Position numbers and translations under genes: made by a program
Shown here: piece by piece, positions 18,037 through 28,896 of the stretch
How positions within the stretch are numbered: position 1 is the stretch's first letter
How the letters are laid out: each line of letters begins with the position of its first letter
Assembly (NCBI GenBank): GCA_963765135.1
Contig: CAVXUX010000007.1
Coordinates: forward strand, 1 to 64,000
Length of the DNA stretch: 64,000 nucleotides
From: JACVRW01 sp963765135
GTDB taxonomy: Bacteria; Actinomycetota; Thermoleophilia; Solirubrobacterales; Thermoleophilaceae
Reading direction: 5' to 3'
Notes under the pieces: model-generated
The model's input: only the letters and a program-made list of their open reading frames with translations
The model's database searches: none
What the model was told of the DNA's origin: nothing

Positions 18037-19638
18037 TCACTTCTGGTGAGTGATCTTCGGGAGCGGAACGGAATGGGCAGGTTCAAACAATCCAAACGAA
18101 AAGACAGCCGTGGCGGAAACAATCGCCACGTACTGCTTGCCGTCGACTTCATAGGTGACGGGCGAAGCCGTCAGTAACTCGCCCATATTAAAGTGCCAAA
18201 GGTGCTTGCCGTTCCTGGCGTCGAGCGCCACGAGGTGTCCGTCGTCATCTCCGACAAACAGCACGCCGCCAGCGGTGGACACGGTGCCGGACCACATTCG
18301 TCCCTCTCCAGTCATGGGATACTCCCAGGCGCGTTTGGCCGTTTTCGGATCGATGGCGCGCAGGATGACCTGTCCTCCCTCTTCCGTCGCCCCTCCCCCC
18401 GAAAAATTCTTCATCGGCTCGCGGCTCTTGCGAAGAGCTACTGAACATGCCGCATTGCTCGAGCGTAATCACGTAGAGCAGGCCCGTGCCCGGATGATAG
18501 CTCTGCCCCATCCAGTTAGTCGCGCCTTTCACACTTGGACAGACCCAGTTGCCTTCAGGGGTCGGATCTTTTCCAGGAATCAGAATCGGGCGCCCCTTGG
18601 CGTCGATGCCGCTCGCCCAAGTCACGTTGTCGATGAGCTTCGTCGCGCGCAGGAACTCGCCGGTGGTGCGGTCGAGCACATAGAAGAAGCCGTTGCGGTT
18701 GGCGTGCAAGAACGACCTTGCGCATCTTGCCGCCAATCTCCGTGTCGATAAGCACCGGCCAGCTCTGAGCGTCCCAGTCGTGCGTGTCGTGCGGCGTGAA
18801 CTGGAAGTGCCACTTCATCTTGCCGGTGTCCAGATCCAGCGCGACAAGAGAGCACGAATAGAGATTGTCGCCTTTGCGAGCAGACTCCAGTGAAATCAGG
18901 CCACGGATTACCGGTCGTCCAGTACAAGGTGTTCAGCTCGGGATCAAAAGTACCCGACAACCAGGCGGCGGCTCCGCCCCATTCAATGAGGTCGCCCCAG
19001 GTCTCTGAGCCGGGTTCTCCCTTTGCGGGAACGAAGTAGGTCCGCCACAGCTCTTCGCCAGTCTCAGCCGAAAGTGCAGTCACAAAGCCCCGCACGCCAC
19101 TGTCGCCGCCTGCGCTGCCCACGAGCACTTTGTCCTTGACCACGAGCGGCGCCGAAGTGGAAGTCGTTCCCTTGTTCTCGTCTGCGAACTTGCGGCTGAA
19201 GACCACCACACCCGTCTGCCGATCCAAGGCCGTCAGATAGTTGTCGTTGGTTGTGAAATAGACGCGGTCGCCGTGGATTGCCGCGCCGCGGTTGACGCCC
19301 TGTCCCTTGGCCCGTGAATCGAGATACTGCCAGACCAGACGGCCCGAGCGCGCGTCCAAGGCATAGACAGAATTCGCATTCGTCACATACATCACGCCCT
19401 TGTAAACAATCGGCGAGCTTCGCAATCCGCGCGCGTTCGGCACGTGATAGACCCACTTCGGCGCCAGCGATTTCGCATTGTCCACCGTGATCTGCTTCAG
19501 CGGGCTGTACCGCCAGCCTGGGTAACTGCCTGCGTAGGTGGTCCAATTTTCGCCGGGACCTTTCAGAATATCCTCATAACGCACCTGCCCGGACGCAGGA
19601 AGACACAGAAGGCAAGTGAGTAGGAGCACTCGCATCAT
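18037..19638 (-). CDS. PQQ-dependent alcohol dehydrogenase (quinoprotein), three frameshifts
   Basis: This is a periplasmic eight-bladed propeller dehydrogenase of the methanol/ethanol/membrane-glucose type. The frame from MMRVLLLTCLLCLPASGQVR runs through NWTTYAGSYPGWRYSPLKQI, YVTNANSVYALDARSGRLVW and LNTLYWTTGNPWPDF. It then shifts near 18,905, 18,715 and 18,430. The shifted parts read HFQFTPHDTHDWDAQSWPV, NGFFYVLDRTTGEF, TNWMGQSYHPGTGLLYVI and GRMWSGTVSTAGGVLFVGDD. Length when joined is about 533 residues. The DxD-type HDTHDWD block and Trp-rich propeller repeats support PQQ use. The gene starts one base after the cytochrome c stop, so the two are translated together, and the cytochrome is the likely electron acceptor. 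Confidence 0.88.
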
Positions 19639-19639
19639 T

Positions 19640-20452
19640 TCAGTTTTTCCCCTTGTTGGAAGTGGTTCCGGGCGGGCGCAGGCTCTGGCGCGACAGGTAG
19701 GCGAGCAGGTCTTCCAGCTCCTGCTTGGACAACCGTGTGCCGAAATCCCCTGGCATCGGTGACTGCTGGGATAGGGCGAGGGCCTTCACGTCCGCCATTG
19801 AAATCAGATGCAAAGTGCCTGTGCGATCCACAACCTGTAGCGAATAGTTGCTGCGATTGCGCGCCAATCCTTGGATGACCTTTCCATTCGCCAGGGTGAC
19901 CGTCACCGCTTCGTTTCCCAGGAAAGTCAGGTCTTTGGACGGCTGAAGCACGGCCTGCTTGATGACACCCAGAGGGCGGGTGCCACCGATGTTTGTCAGG
20001 TCAGGCCCCATGCGCCCGCCTTGCCCGCGAATCGAGTGGCAATTGGAGCAACCCGCTTTGCTGCCCCAGAAAATCTGCCTGCCAGCCTCAGTATTCCCCG
20101 ACACGTCATTGTCGATGGCCGGGCCACTGATGGCATGAATAAAAGCCACGAGCTTCCACGTTTGGTCGTCATCCAGTTTCGTGGGAGGCATGTCCGCCCC
20201 GGGCAGTCCATTGCGGATGGCGTTGAAAATTCCCTCATCGCTCAACGGGTGCCATGAAGCCCGTTCCACAAGGTTGGGCCCACGCCCGCCGCTCCCGTCG
20301 GGTCCGTGACAACCGGCACAAGAAGTAGCGTACAACTTGGCGCCTGCCGCGATGGCCTCAGGGTTGCCAATCGCCGCATTCTTGGATTCGCCGAGATATC
20401 TGCCATGCTGCAGCAGCATGGCAGCTAGAAGCATCAGGGTTGGAAGAGACAT
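19640..20452 (-). CDS. Diheme cytochrome c, electron acceptor of the PQQ dehydrogenase
   Basis: This 270-residue protein has a signal peptide (MSLPTLMLLAAMLLQ) and two heme-binding sites: CAGCH at residues 45-49 and CSNCH near residue 140. The class I cytochrome context is clear (GPDGSGGRGPNLV, GLPGADMPPTKLDDDQTWKL). The second domain ends with a VIQGLARNRSNYSLQVVDRT / LAYLSRQSL region typical of cytochromes paired with PQQ dehydrogenases. The stop TGA is followed after one base by the ATG of the dehydrogenase, a tight operon. Together they would oxidise an alcohol or sugar in the periplasm and pass electrons to the respiratory chain. Confidence 0.9.
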   Translation of the reverse strand: MSLPTLMLLAAMLLQHGRYLGESKNAAIGNPEAIAAGAKLYATSCAGCHGPDGSGGRGPNLVERASWHPLSDEGIFNAIRNGLPGADMPPTKLDDDQTWKLVAFIHAISGPAIDNDVSGNTEAGRQIFWGSKAGCSNCHSIRGQGGRMGPDLTNIGGTRPLGVIKQAVLQPSKDLTFLGNEAVTVTLANGKVIQGLARNRSNYSLQVVDRTGTLHLISMADVKALALSQQSPMPGDFGTRLSKQELEDLLAYLSRQSLRPPGTTSNKGKN

Positions 20453-20500
20453 GGCGGCAGTTTAGTATGAAATCGATTCGTGCCCAAGAGGAATAGGGAG

Positions 20501-20540
20501 AATGACTAATGACGAAGCTCGAATGACGAAAGAATGACTA
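20501..20540. repeat. Short tandem AATGACGAA-type repeat
   Basis: The segment repeats AATGACTAATGACGAAG... GAATGACGAAAGAATGACTA, a degenerate 8-9 bp unit. It lies between the cytochrome c start and the esterase-like stop. Such AATGACGAA runs are common intergenic filler in acidobacterial genomes. Confidence 0.45.
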
Positions 20541-20653
20541 AATCCGAATGCGATGTCGCGGATTGTGGATATTTGAGGATTGCGGCTGCCGATCACAGTC
20601 ATTTAGGCCCCCCCGCCGAGGGGCTGGGAGGAGCCTCGCCCTCCCGAGCTCTC

Positions 20654-22600
20654 TTACGGGCCCCGTGCCTCCCAGTCTCCGTTCATAACGCGCTCCCAGG
20701 TCCCACGAGCCTTCGTAGCCTTCAACAGGTCCGGGATATCCGGTCCCAGCAGCCCTTTCCAAGGAACATAGAAGAACGGGATCTCTCGATCATAGGCGAA
20801 TCGATCGCTATTGTCCTTGCGGAGCTGATAGGAGGTTTCCAGCGACTTCGGCCGGTTCAGAAAATCACGATAGCTCTGAAACCCTTCGTACAAAGCATAG
20901 GATTCAAGACGAGAAAAATGAGGTAGCGCCCGCGCAGCAGCAAGGACGGAGTTGGGTCCGCGTGCCAGGAGGGCGATGGGCTTGCCTTCAAAAAGAGAGG
21001 CGGTGGCCAAAAGATCCAGCGCCTGGCGCTCAACAAACGAGCTGCCCAGAAGCAAGCTGACTGCTGACAGCCACCCGGTCTGAGTCGTCGCCATCTCTCC
21101 AATGCCTCGCGGATCCACGCCGCAGAGTGACCAGCCATCCCTCAGCGCATTGATCACTCGTTCTTCTTTCAACGTCAGCTCCTTGCCCCGATCATCCAGC
21201 GCTAAAAGCACTCCTCGACCATTTCCTCGAATGAAAAAAGCAGGAATCTGAAGATCGCCTGCGGCGGGAATGAGCAACCGCTGGATAGGTGCGTCTGCCA
21301 AAATGGTGAGATCCGGGCGACGGGCCTTAAGGGCCGGAATGGTGCTGCTGGGCTTGGCCCGACCTGCGATCTTCTGCACCGCAGCCACAATTCCCGGACC
21401 GGCAGGTTCGTTGCGGCCTTGCGGAAAGCAGCGCAGCTCAAGGGCATCGAAAGGAAGGACCTGAGTTGACGGTTCGGGGTGCGGTCCTCCTTCACCCTCT
21501 CCCTTCAACCATTTCCGGAACCAACCATAAGCTGCCTCGCGCTTCTTCTGCTGATATCCGTGACCGGCGGTAGTGTCTTCAAAGAAGCCTATCTTCTCCG
21601 GCGTGCCAGACGCCCGATACAGATCCCTTCCATACTCAAACACGCGCCGCACTCCTGTAATCGGGAAGCTTTGATCCTGAGAGGCTGCAATGATCATCAC
21701 CGGCTTCGGCGAGGCCATTGCCAGCAATTCATGGTTGTTTGCATAGCGGATCAACCCGGGAACAAAGTGACAGTGTTCAGAAGCGCGATACCAATCGAGC
21801 GCTCGGGTGACCTGAATCTGCTCATAGAACTCGCTGGTTCCCACCACTGGAACTGCGACGGCAATGCGGTCGTCCAGCGCCGCAGTAATCCAGGTGTTGT
21901 AGCCACCTCCAGAAGCTCCCGTAATGCCGATACGCTTCGGATCGACGTCGGCGCGCGACAACAAGTAACTGAGAGCACACTGCGTCTCGTATTCCGCGAT
22001 GCCCTGCTGAGAAACTCCAACCAGGAGCGATTCAACCCGGCGGTGGTCGCGCGATGAAACACCGCGCTCACCCTGGCCGAAAGGATCCCAAGTCAGCACT
22101 ACAAAGCCAAGCCGAGCCATGTTGATGCAGAAAGCCTGAAAGTCGGGATGCGTCTTGCTGTCGGGCCACCAGTGCCCCACGTAAAAGAGGATCGCCGGAG
22201 CGGGAATTTTGGGATTTTCTGGAAGATACACATGAGCCGGCACACGAACTCCCGGCAGCGTTTGCCAGATCAGCTTTTCGATGCGGTATCCCGGCTTGGC
22301 AAGGGTTCCTACGGTCTCAACCTGCAGGTCCGGAGGCCATGGCAACCGCCGCCAGCCGAGCGAATCCTCCAGCTTGCGCCGGAGCTCGGGCCTTGCCCGG
22401 TTAGCTTCATCACGAGTTCCAGCGTGCTTGATAGCATCCAGTGCCGTGCGAGCCTCGCGCTCCAAGCTATCAAGCAGCGCCGCCTCCTGTGGCTTCACAT
22501 CTGCCGGCCGGAGGGCACGGACGGCGGGTTCATAGTCTTGGGCGACGGCGAATTTCGCAAGTAGACACAGGCACCCGATGGCTTTGAGATGTGTCTTCAT
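20654..22600 (-). CDS. Secreted alpha/beta hydrolase, acetyl-xylan-esterase-like
   Basis: This 648-residue protein begins at the ATG at 22600 with a signal peptide (MKTHLKAIGCLCLLAKFAVA). An in-frame start further upstream would cross the suspected junction and is rejected. The alpha/beta-hydrolase fold is clear: VPAHVYLPEN, APAILFYVGHWWPDSK, WDPFGQGERG, nucleophile elbow ITGASGGGYNTW, acid loop IAASQDQSFPITGVRR and the His in TTAGHGYQ. It fits the abhydrolase_7/AXE1-like esterases that Acidobacteria use on plant polymers. The C-terminal half (from about residue 400) is a second, weaker hydrolase-like domain without an obvious catalytic Ser. The gene is intact. It is the last gene of the acidobacterial part. 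Confidence 0.85.
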   Translation of the reverse strand: MKTHLKAIGCLCLLAKFAVAQDYEPAVRALRPADVKPQEAALLDSLEREARTALDAIKHAGTRDEANRARPELRRKLEDSLGWRRLPWPPDLQVETVGTLAKPGYRIEKLIWQTLPGVRVPAHVYLPENPKIPAPAILFYVGHWWPDSKTHPDFQAFCINMARLGFVVLTWDPFGQGERGVSSRDHRRVESLLVGVSQQGIAEYETQCALSYLLSRADVDPKRIGITGASGGGYNTWITAALDDRIAVAVPVVGTSEFYEQIQVTRALDWYRASEHCHFVPGLIRYANNHELLAMASPKPVMIIAASQDQSFPITGVRRVFEYGRDLYRASGTPEKIGFFEDTTAGHGYQQKKREAAYGWFRKWLKGEGEGGPHPEPSTQVLPFDALELRCFPQGRNEPAGPGIVAAVQKIAGRAKPSSTIPALKARRPDLTILADAPIQRLLIPAAGDLQIPAFFIRGNGRGVLLALDDRGKELTLKEERVINALRDGWSLCGVDPRGIGEMATTQTGWLSAVSLLLGSSFVERQALDLLATASLFEGKPIALLARGPNSVLAAARALPHFSRLESYALYEGFQSYRDFLNRPKSLETSYQLRKDNSDRFAYDREIPFFYVPWKGLLGPDIPDLLKATKARGTWERVMNGDWEARGP

Positions 22601-22710
22601 TTTAGGCGGCAATTGGAAGGGCCTCCCCATGCTGCATTGTGAAGCGTCGGGCGGCGACCCTGTTGCCTGTCGTTGTGGCGCCTTTGTCCGCCTCAAGTCC
22701 CGTTGCACGG
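22601..22710. other. Probable chimeric junction between two genomes
   Basis: To the left lies a minus-strand acidobacterial esterase start. To the right lies a plus-strand actinobacterial FHA/M50 gene. Base composition, third-codon bias and gene families change here within about 100 bases. The first conserved FHA residues begin near 22,705, and the 20 residues before them look arbitrary, so the join probably falls between about 22,601 and 22,700. No insertion sequence, tRNA or repeat marks it. Confidence 0.75.
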
Positions 22711-24239
22711 TGGGAGCTCGTGCTGGCCGACCGCACCCGGGTCCCCGTCGTGGGTGAGATGACGATCGGGCGCGCGCCCGGCAGCACGCTGCAGCTCGAC
22801 GATCCGGCCGTCTCGCGCCGGCAGGCGCGCATCTCGAGCGCCGACGGGCTGGTGACGCTCGAGGACGCGGGCTCCACCTACGGCACCTGGGTCGACGGTC
22901 ACCGCGTCAACGACCGCCGTCCGCTGCGCGACGGCTCCCGCATCCGGGTGGGCAACCAGGAGCTGCTGGTCGAGCGCCGCCGCGACGAGGCCGAGGCGGG
23001 GAGGACCGTCGTCGTACAACCGGGGGAGTCGCTGGTGGTCCCGGCTTCCGGCGGCTACCCGAAGGTTCGATCCGGCTACGCGCTCAAGCGCCTGGAGGCC
23101 TCCGAGGGCCCGCGGCGGTGGGTTCTGCGGGAGCTGGAGTCGAATCGCTTCCTCCGCATGTCCGATGCCGACGCGGAGCTGTTCCAGTGGCTCGACGGCC
23201 GGCGCTCGCTCGCCGAGCTCGTGCGCGAGGCTCAGCAGCGGTTCGGCTCGACCGGCCCGCCGCGGCTCGCGCGGCTGCTGTCGGAGCTCGCGGAGCGAGG
23301 CTTGCTGAGCGGCGTCGAGGGTGCCGAGGCGGACCCCTCCCCGGCCGGGCCGCTGCAGCGGCTCGCGGCACCACGCGAGGTGACCTGGACGGGGGCCGGG
23401 GAGTTCTTCGAGCGGCTCTACCGGCGGGGCGGCTGGAGGCTGCTGACCCGCCCGGCGCTGGCGGCCATCGCCGTGCTCGTGCTGGCGGGCCTCGTCGCCT
23501 TTCCCTACCTCGTGGTCGGTCGCTACGGGACTCCGTTCGTGGTGGCCCACAAGATCGGCATCGGTGGGTTGGTGTTCCTGCTCGGCAGGTTCGGGGTGGT
23601 GGCGGTGCACGAGACCGCTCACGGACTCACGCTCGCGTCTTACGGCCGTCGCGTTCGCAAGGCCGGCCTGAAGCTGTTGCTGATCTTCCCGTACGCCTAC
23701 GTCGACACATCCGAGGCGTGGTTCGAGCCGAGGCGCCGCCGGATCGCGATCAGCGCGGCGGGCCCGGTGTCCGACCTGTCGCTCGGGGCGATCTTCGCGC
23801 TCGTTTGCCTGGCACTGCCGGCCGGGGTCGCTGCGCGACATCCTCTTCCAGCTCGCGTTCGCCGCTTACCTCGGGGCGTTCTTCAACCTGAACCCGTTCG
23901 TCGACCGCGACGGGTACCAGATCCTCGTCGACGTGCTGCGCGAGCCGGGCCTGCGGCGCCGGGCGCGCGAGCAGTTCCTCCAGCGCCGCGGCGGCGAGCG
24001 TGAGGCCTTCGATTCCCCGGCGCTTGCCCGCTACGCGGTCTTCGGGGCTCGCGTGGTCGGGCGTGGCGGCCTGCTTTGCGGTCGGGATGTCGCTGCGCTA
24101 CGAACCGTCGTTGATGGAGGTCGCACCCGGGCCTGTGGTGTGGGCGGCGTTGGCCGCGCTCGGGCTGGCTTTCTTCCTGCCGGTGCTGGTATTGCTGGGG
24201 GGGCCGGCACGTAAGCGGAGACGCGGCAGCGAGGCCTGA
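22639..24239 (+). CDS. FHA - PqqD-like - M50 membrane metalloprotease, two frameshifts
   Basis: This is a modular membrane protein of about 533 residues. Residues 25-112 form an FHA phosphothreonine-reading domain (MTIGRAPGST, SRRQARI, GTWVDGHRV). Residues 147-226 form a PqqD/winged-helix-like segment (NRFLRMSDADAELFQWLDGR, SLAELVREAQQRFG). From residue 272 a multi-helix M50 (site-2-protease-like) domain follows, with HETAH at 324-328. After a shift near 23,825 comes the second zinc motif NLNPFVDRDGYQIL. A second shift near 24,045 leads to the last helix and stop at 24,237. Related proteins are annotated as peptide zinc metalloproteases. The true start may be lost at the junction. The downstream hydrolase gene begins one base after its stop. 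Confidence 0.85.
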
Positions 24240-24240
24240 C

Positions 24241-26688
24241 GTGAGGGAATCCGAGGCCGACGCCGCCGCGCGACTCCTCGAGCGCCTACTGACCGACCCC
24301 GGCTTCCGGGGGTCCTTCCGCCGCGATCCCGTCGCCGCGTCACGCCAGGCCGGGCTCGAGAGCGTTGCGGACGAGATGGCGTTGAGCGGGGGCAAGGCCA
24401 TGGACACGCTCGACGTCCGGGAGTCCCGCTCGAGCCTCGCCGGCGTCTTGATGGCCGCGGCCTTCGAGGGCGTGGGGGCGTATGACTTCGCCAGGGACCT
24501 CGTGCCCCACCTCAGCGATGTCCCGGACTCGGTGGAGAGTGTCCTGTCGCGGGTCAACCTCCCCGCGATCCCGAGCGGCGGGCTCGGCGTGGAGAACGCG
24601 GCGGCCGCAGAACCGTCCAGCCCCCCGCTGGAGCCGGCCGCTCCCGCCCAGGTCGCGGGTGAGTTCAAGGCGATCACGCCGGACCAGGTCGTCGAAGCCC
24701 GCGCCGCCGCATCCTCGGAGCCGATCGATCCGACGCAGTTCGGCGCGGAGGGCAGCGGCGGAAGCCCCACCGCGGAGACGCTCGCGCTGCTCCAGAACAA
24801 GAACGTAACGCTCGATGCGAACGGGATCGCCGATTTCAAGGCCGGGAAGATGGACCCCCGCATCGCCTCGGTGCTCACGGTGATCGCGCGCGATCACCGC
24901 ATCACCGTCTCGGCCATGATCTCCGATCACGACAGGCTGACGACCGGCGGCTCGGTCTCGAATCACTTCTACGGCCGCGCCGTCGACATCGCGACCGTCG
25001 ACGGCCAGCCCGTCGGCCCGGGCAACGAGGCCGCCCGGCAGGTGGCGATCGCGCTGGCGAAGCTGGACCCGAGCGTCCGTCCGAGCGAGATCGGCTCGCC
25101 CTGGGCGCTCCCCGGCGCCGCCTACTTCACCGACGGCGCGCACCAGAACCACCTCCACATCGCGTTCGACGACCCGATCGCGCCGAGCTGGCAGGCGCCG
25201 CAGGACCTCGGCGCGGATCAGGATGCCGCGGCCGTGCCCGACGCTCCGCCAGCTCCGGCGGTGCCCGTTGAGGGCGGCGATGGCGACGACAGCAGCGACG
25301 GCGACGAGAGCAGCGACGGCGACAGCAGCGAGCCGGGCGGGCTCGAGGACCCCGGCGGCGACACGGACGCCGAGGCCGACGAAGAGAGCGACGGCGACGG
25401 GGGGGACGACGGACGACGACTCCGTCTCGGACGATCCCAGCGACGAGCAGGAGAACGACGAGAACAGCAGCGACAGCGACGACGGCAGCGACAGCGACGA
25501 CGGCGACGACGGCGACGACGGCGAGCGACAGCGACGACGGCGAGCGACAGCAGCGACAGCGGCGACAGCGCCGGCGACAGCGGCGATTCGGGAGTCGATC
25601 TCGGCGACGTCGACGGGAGCTATCCGGGCGACGACGCATCCCAGGCGGAGATCGCCGCCTGGATGGGCGCCGAGGCCCAGCGGCGCGGCATTCCTCCGGA
25701 GCTTCCCGTGATGGCCGGCCTCGTCGAGTCAGGGCTGCGGAACGTCAACCACGGGGACGCCGACTCGGTCGGGTTCTTCCAGATGCGCGTCGGCATCTGG
25801 AACCAGGGGGACTACGCGGGCTATCCCGACCAGGCCGAGCTGCAGCTCAAATGGTTCTTGGATCAAGCCGTGGCGGTGAAAGCGCAACGCGTCGCCGGTG
25901 GCCAGCCGGTCGACGACCCCGGCAGCTACGGCGACTGGATAGCCGACGTGGAGCGCCCCGCGGCGCAGTATCGCGGCCGCTACCAGCTCCGCCTCGAGGA
26001 GGCCCGCGGCCTGCTCAAGGCCGGGCGCGGGCAGCGGCCGAGCGGCAGCGGCGACGGTGTCGTCGAGCAGGTCGACGCCGTGGCTGGCGGCGGCAGCTTC
26101 TCCGCCGGCCGGCGGGCGCTCGCGGCCGTGGCCGCGGCCAAGACCGAGCTCGGGACGCCCTACCAGTGGGGTGGGTCCTCGCCCGAGACGGGCTTCGACT
26201 GCTCCGGCCTTGTGCAGTGGGCCTACGCGAAGGTCGGCATTGCGATCCCGCGCACCTCCGAGCAGCAGATACTCGCCTCGAACGGCCATCCGGTGGACCG
26301 GCGGCACCTGATTCCCGGCGACCTGGTGTTCTTCCGCGACTCGACCGGGGACGTCCACCACGTGGGGATCTCGCTCGGCGGAGACAAGTTCATCAACGCC
26401 CCCCACACCGGCGACGTGGTCAAGGTCGCCAGCCTCGACGAGCCCTACTACGCGCAACAGTTCGCGGGTGGCCGCCGGTTCGATATGTCCGGTGGCCAGA
26501 AGGCCCAGTGGGTCGCCTCCACCGCTGGAGCGGCGCAGGAAGCCGCGCCCGAGATCGACCCAGCCGCGGTGAAGGAGGCCGAGGCGGCGCTCGCGCGCGA
26601 TGCCGCCGAGGTGCAGCGCCCCGGCTCGCTCCTATTCGAGGCGATCAGGGTGCAGGAGCTGCACAAGGAGGACCTAGGGCTCCGCTGA
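24241..26688 (+). CDS. Multidomain peptidoglycan hydrolase: leader-like N-terminus, M15, Ser/Asp linker, lysozyme-like, NlpC/P60
   Basis: This protein has 815 codons. Residues 8-45 (LLERLLTDPGFRGSFRRDPV) look like a peptide-type leader, and no Sec signal is seen. An M15 zinc peptidase follows with SNHFYGRAVD (His242, Asp249) and HQNHLHIAFD. A Ser/Asp-repeat linker runs to about 460. Then comes a transglycosylase-like domain (AWMGAEAQRRGIPPELPVMA, GLVESGL, SVGFFQM). Last is an NlpC/P60 domain with Cys in FDCSGLVQWAY (about 654) and His in DVHHVGISLG (about 706). All three domains cut peptidoglycan at different bonds. Inside the linker (25,405-25,535) the open frame turns Arg/Gln-rich while another frame keeps Asp/Ser, so two compensating shifts are likely. 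GTG start one base after the M50 gene. Confidence 0.88.
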   Translation: MRESEADAAARLLERLLTDPGFRGSFRRDPVAASRQAGLESVADEMALSGGKAMDTLDVRESRSSLAGVLMAAAFEGVGAYDFARDLVPHLSDVPDSVESVLSRVNLPAIPSGGLGVENAAAAEPSSPPLEPAAPAQVAGEFKAITPDQVVEARAAASSEPIDPTQFGAEGSGGSPTAETLALLQNKNVTLDANGIADFKAGKMDPRIASVLTVIARDHRITVSAMISDHDRLTTGGSVSNHFYGRAVDIATVDGQPVGPGNEAARQVAIALAKLDPSVRPSEIGSPWALPGAAYFTDGAHQNHLHIAFDDPIAPSWQAPQDLGADQDAAAVPDAPPAPAVPVEGGDGDDSSDGDESSDGDSSEPGGLEDPGGDTDAEADEESDGDGGDDGRRLRLGRSQRRAGERREQQRQRRRQRQRRRRRRRRRRATATTASDSSDSGDSAGDSGDSGVDLGDVDGSYPGDDASQAEIAAWMGAEAQRRGIPPELPVMAGLVESGLRNVNHGDADSVGFFQMRVGIWNQGDYAGYPDQAELQLKWFLDQAVAVKAQRVAGGQPVDDPGSYGDWIADVERPAAQYRGRYQLRLEEARGLLKAGRGQRPSGSGDGVVEQVDAVAGGGSFSAGRRALAAVAAAKTELGTPYQWGGSSPETGFDCSGLVQWAYAKVGIAIPRTSEQQILASNGHPVDRRHLIPGDLVFFRDSTGDVHHVGISLGGDKFINAPHTGDVVKVASLDEPYYAQQFAGGRRFDMSGGQKAQWVASTAGAAQEAAPEIDPAAVKEAEAALARDAAEVQRPGSLLFEAIRVQELHKEDLGLR

Positions 26689-26743
26689 GTCGTCGCTCGG
26701 GTCGTCCGACCTCGAGTCGCCGACGTCGCTCTCGCCCTGAGCT

Positions 26744-27843
26744 TCACCGCTGGACTTCGGCGTGCTCTTGGCGGAAGGCGCGCTGCCGCTCCGGCGCGGC
26801 GGGCGCGGCGGACTTGTAGCCGGCGGCGGCGAGCGCGGCGAGCGCGGCGTTGACCTTGGCGGTCGCGGCCGGAATCGCAGCGCTCGCGGAGCGGTACGCG
26901 TCGGCGTCGGACCCGGTCGCCGCCCGCGCGGCTGTCCTGTAGGCGCGCGCGGCGCCCCGGAGCGCCTCGAGGAGCTGGGAGTTGGTGGCCCTGTCGGCCG
27001 GGCTCAGGTTGAGCGCGCTGAGCTGCGCCGCGGCGCTGTCGTAGGCGCTCGCCAGCGACTGCGCGGCCGCCGCCTGGCCGGCCAGGGTCGTGGAGCTCTG
27101 CAGGTTCTGCTGACCCGACTGGGTTGCCTGCTGCAGGTTCCCGATGGTCCCGTTCAGCGAGCTCGCGTAGGCGTCGCTGGGGCCGACCGGATACGCGGTC
27201 CCGCGCCGAAGCCGCAGGGTCCCGGCGATCGCATCGCACTGAGGTCCGAGCCCCGCGGCGCGGGAGGGCGGCGCGGCGCACGCAACCGTGGCCACTCCGC
27301 CGGAGGTCGGAACCGTGTAGACGGTCACCTGGCGGGCGGCCCCCACGGGACTCAGCTTGCGGTAGCGCCACGCCTGGAGGTTCTGGGCGGGCAGCCGGAC
27401 CGCGCTGCGGGCAGGAACCGAGCTCGTCGATCGGCCGATGGAGTCGAGAAACGCGCCCGGGAGCAGCGCGCTGTTGGTCGCGGCGCTGCCGGTCACCATG
27501 CCGAACTCCACCACGGGCCCCGCCGCACGACCGCCCGGGGCCGCGGCTGTCGCATGCGTCATCGGCAGGCCGAGGTCCGGCGCCTTTCGGAGCCGCGACC
27601 ATCCACGCGGCACCTCGAGTGACAGGGCCTGGCTCGAGACCCGGACCGCGGGTGCGGCCACGACGGGGTCGCTCGAGGGATCGGGTTGTGAGCCACGGCT
27701 CCCAACGACGGCGGCGAGCGCGAAGATCACCGCGAACAACGCAAGGGCCGGCTTTGCCATCCCCAGCGCCCGTGGCCTCCCGCGCCGCTCGTCTCGCGGC
27801 TCGCCGTCACGCTCGAGTCGGCGCGTCGGCGCTTCCTCCGGCA

Positions 27844-27844
<1 letters not shown>
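26744..27844 (-). CDS. Membrane-anchored protein coupled to the Ser/Thr kinase
   Basis: This 366-residue protein has an Arg-rich cytosolic N-terminus, one membrane helix (ALALFAVIFALAAVVGSRG, about residues 33-51) and an extracytoplasmic part. The first exported domain (VSSQALSLEVPRGWSRLRKA ... VVEFGMVTGS) is a small beta domain like those of PsbP-type surface proteins. The second, from about residue 235, is an Ala-rich helical region (AAAQSLASAYDSAAAQLSAL). Its ATG overlaps the stop of the kinase gene (TGATG), indicating translational coupling. It may be a substrate or sensor of that kinase. Family unknown. It is convergent with the peptidoglycan hydrolase, whose stop lies 56 bases away. Confidence 0.75.
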
Positions 27845-28892
<1,048 letters not shown>

Positions 28893-28896
28893 GGTC

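Noticed and set aside
22654..23841. Long minus-strand open frame opposite the FHA/M50 gene
   Set aside because: Its residues are Arg/Gly/Pro-rich with no domain; the plus strand holds clear FHA and HETAH motifs.
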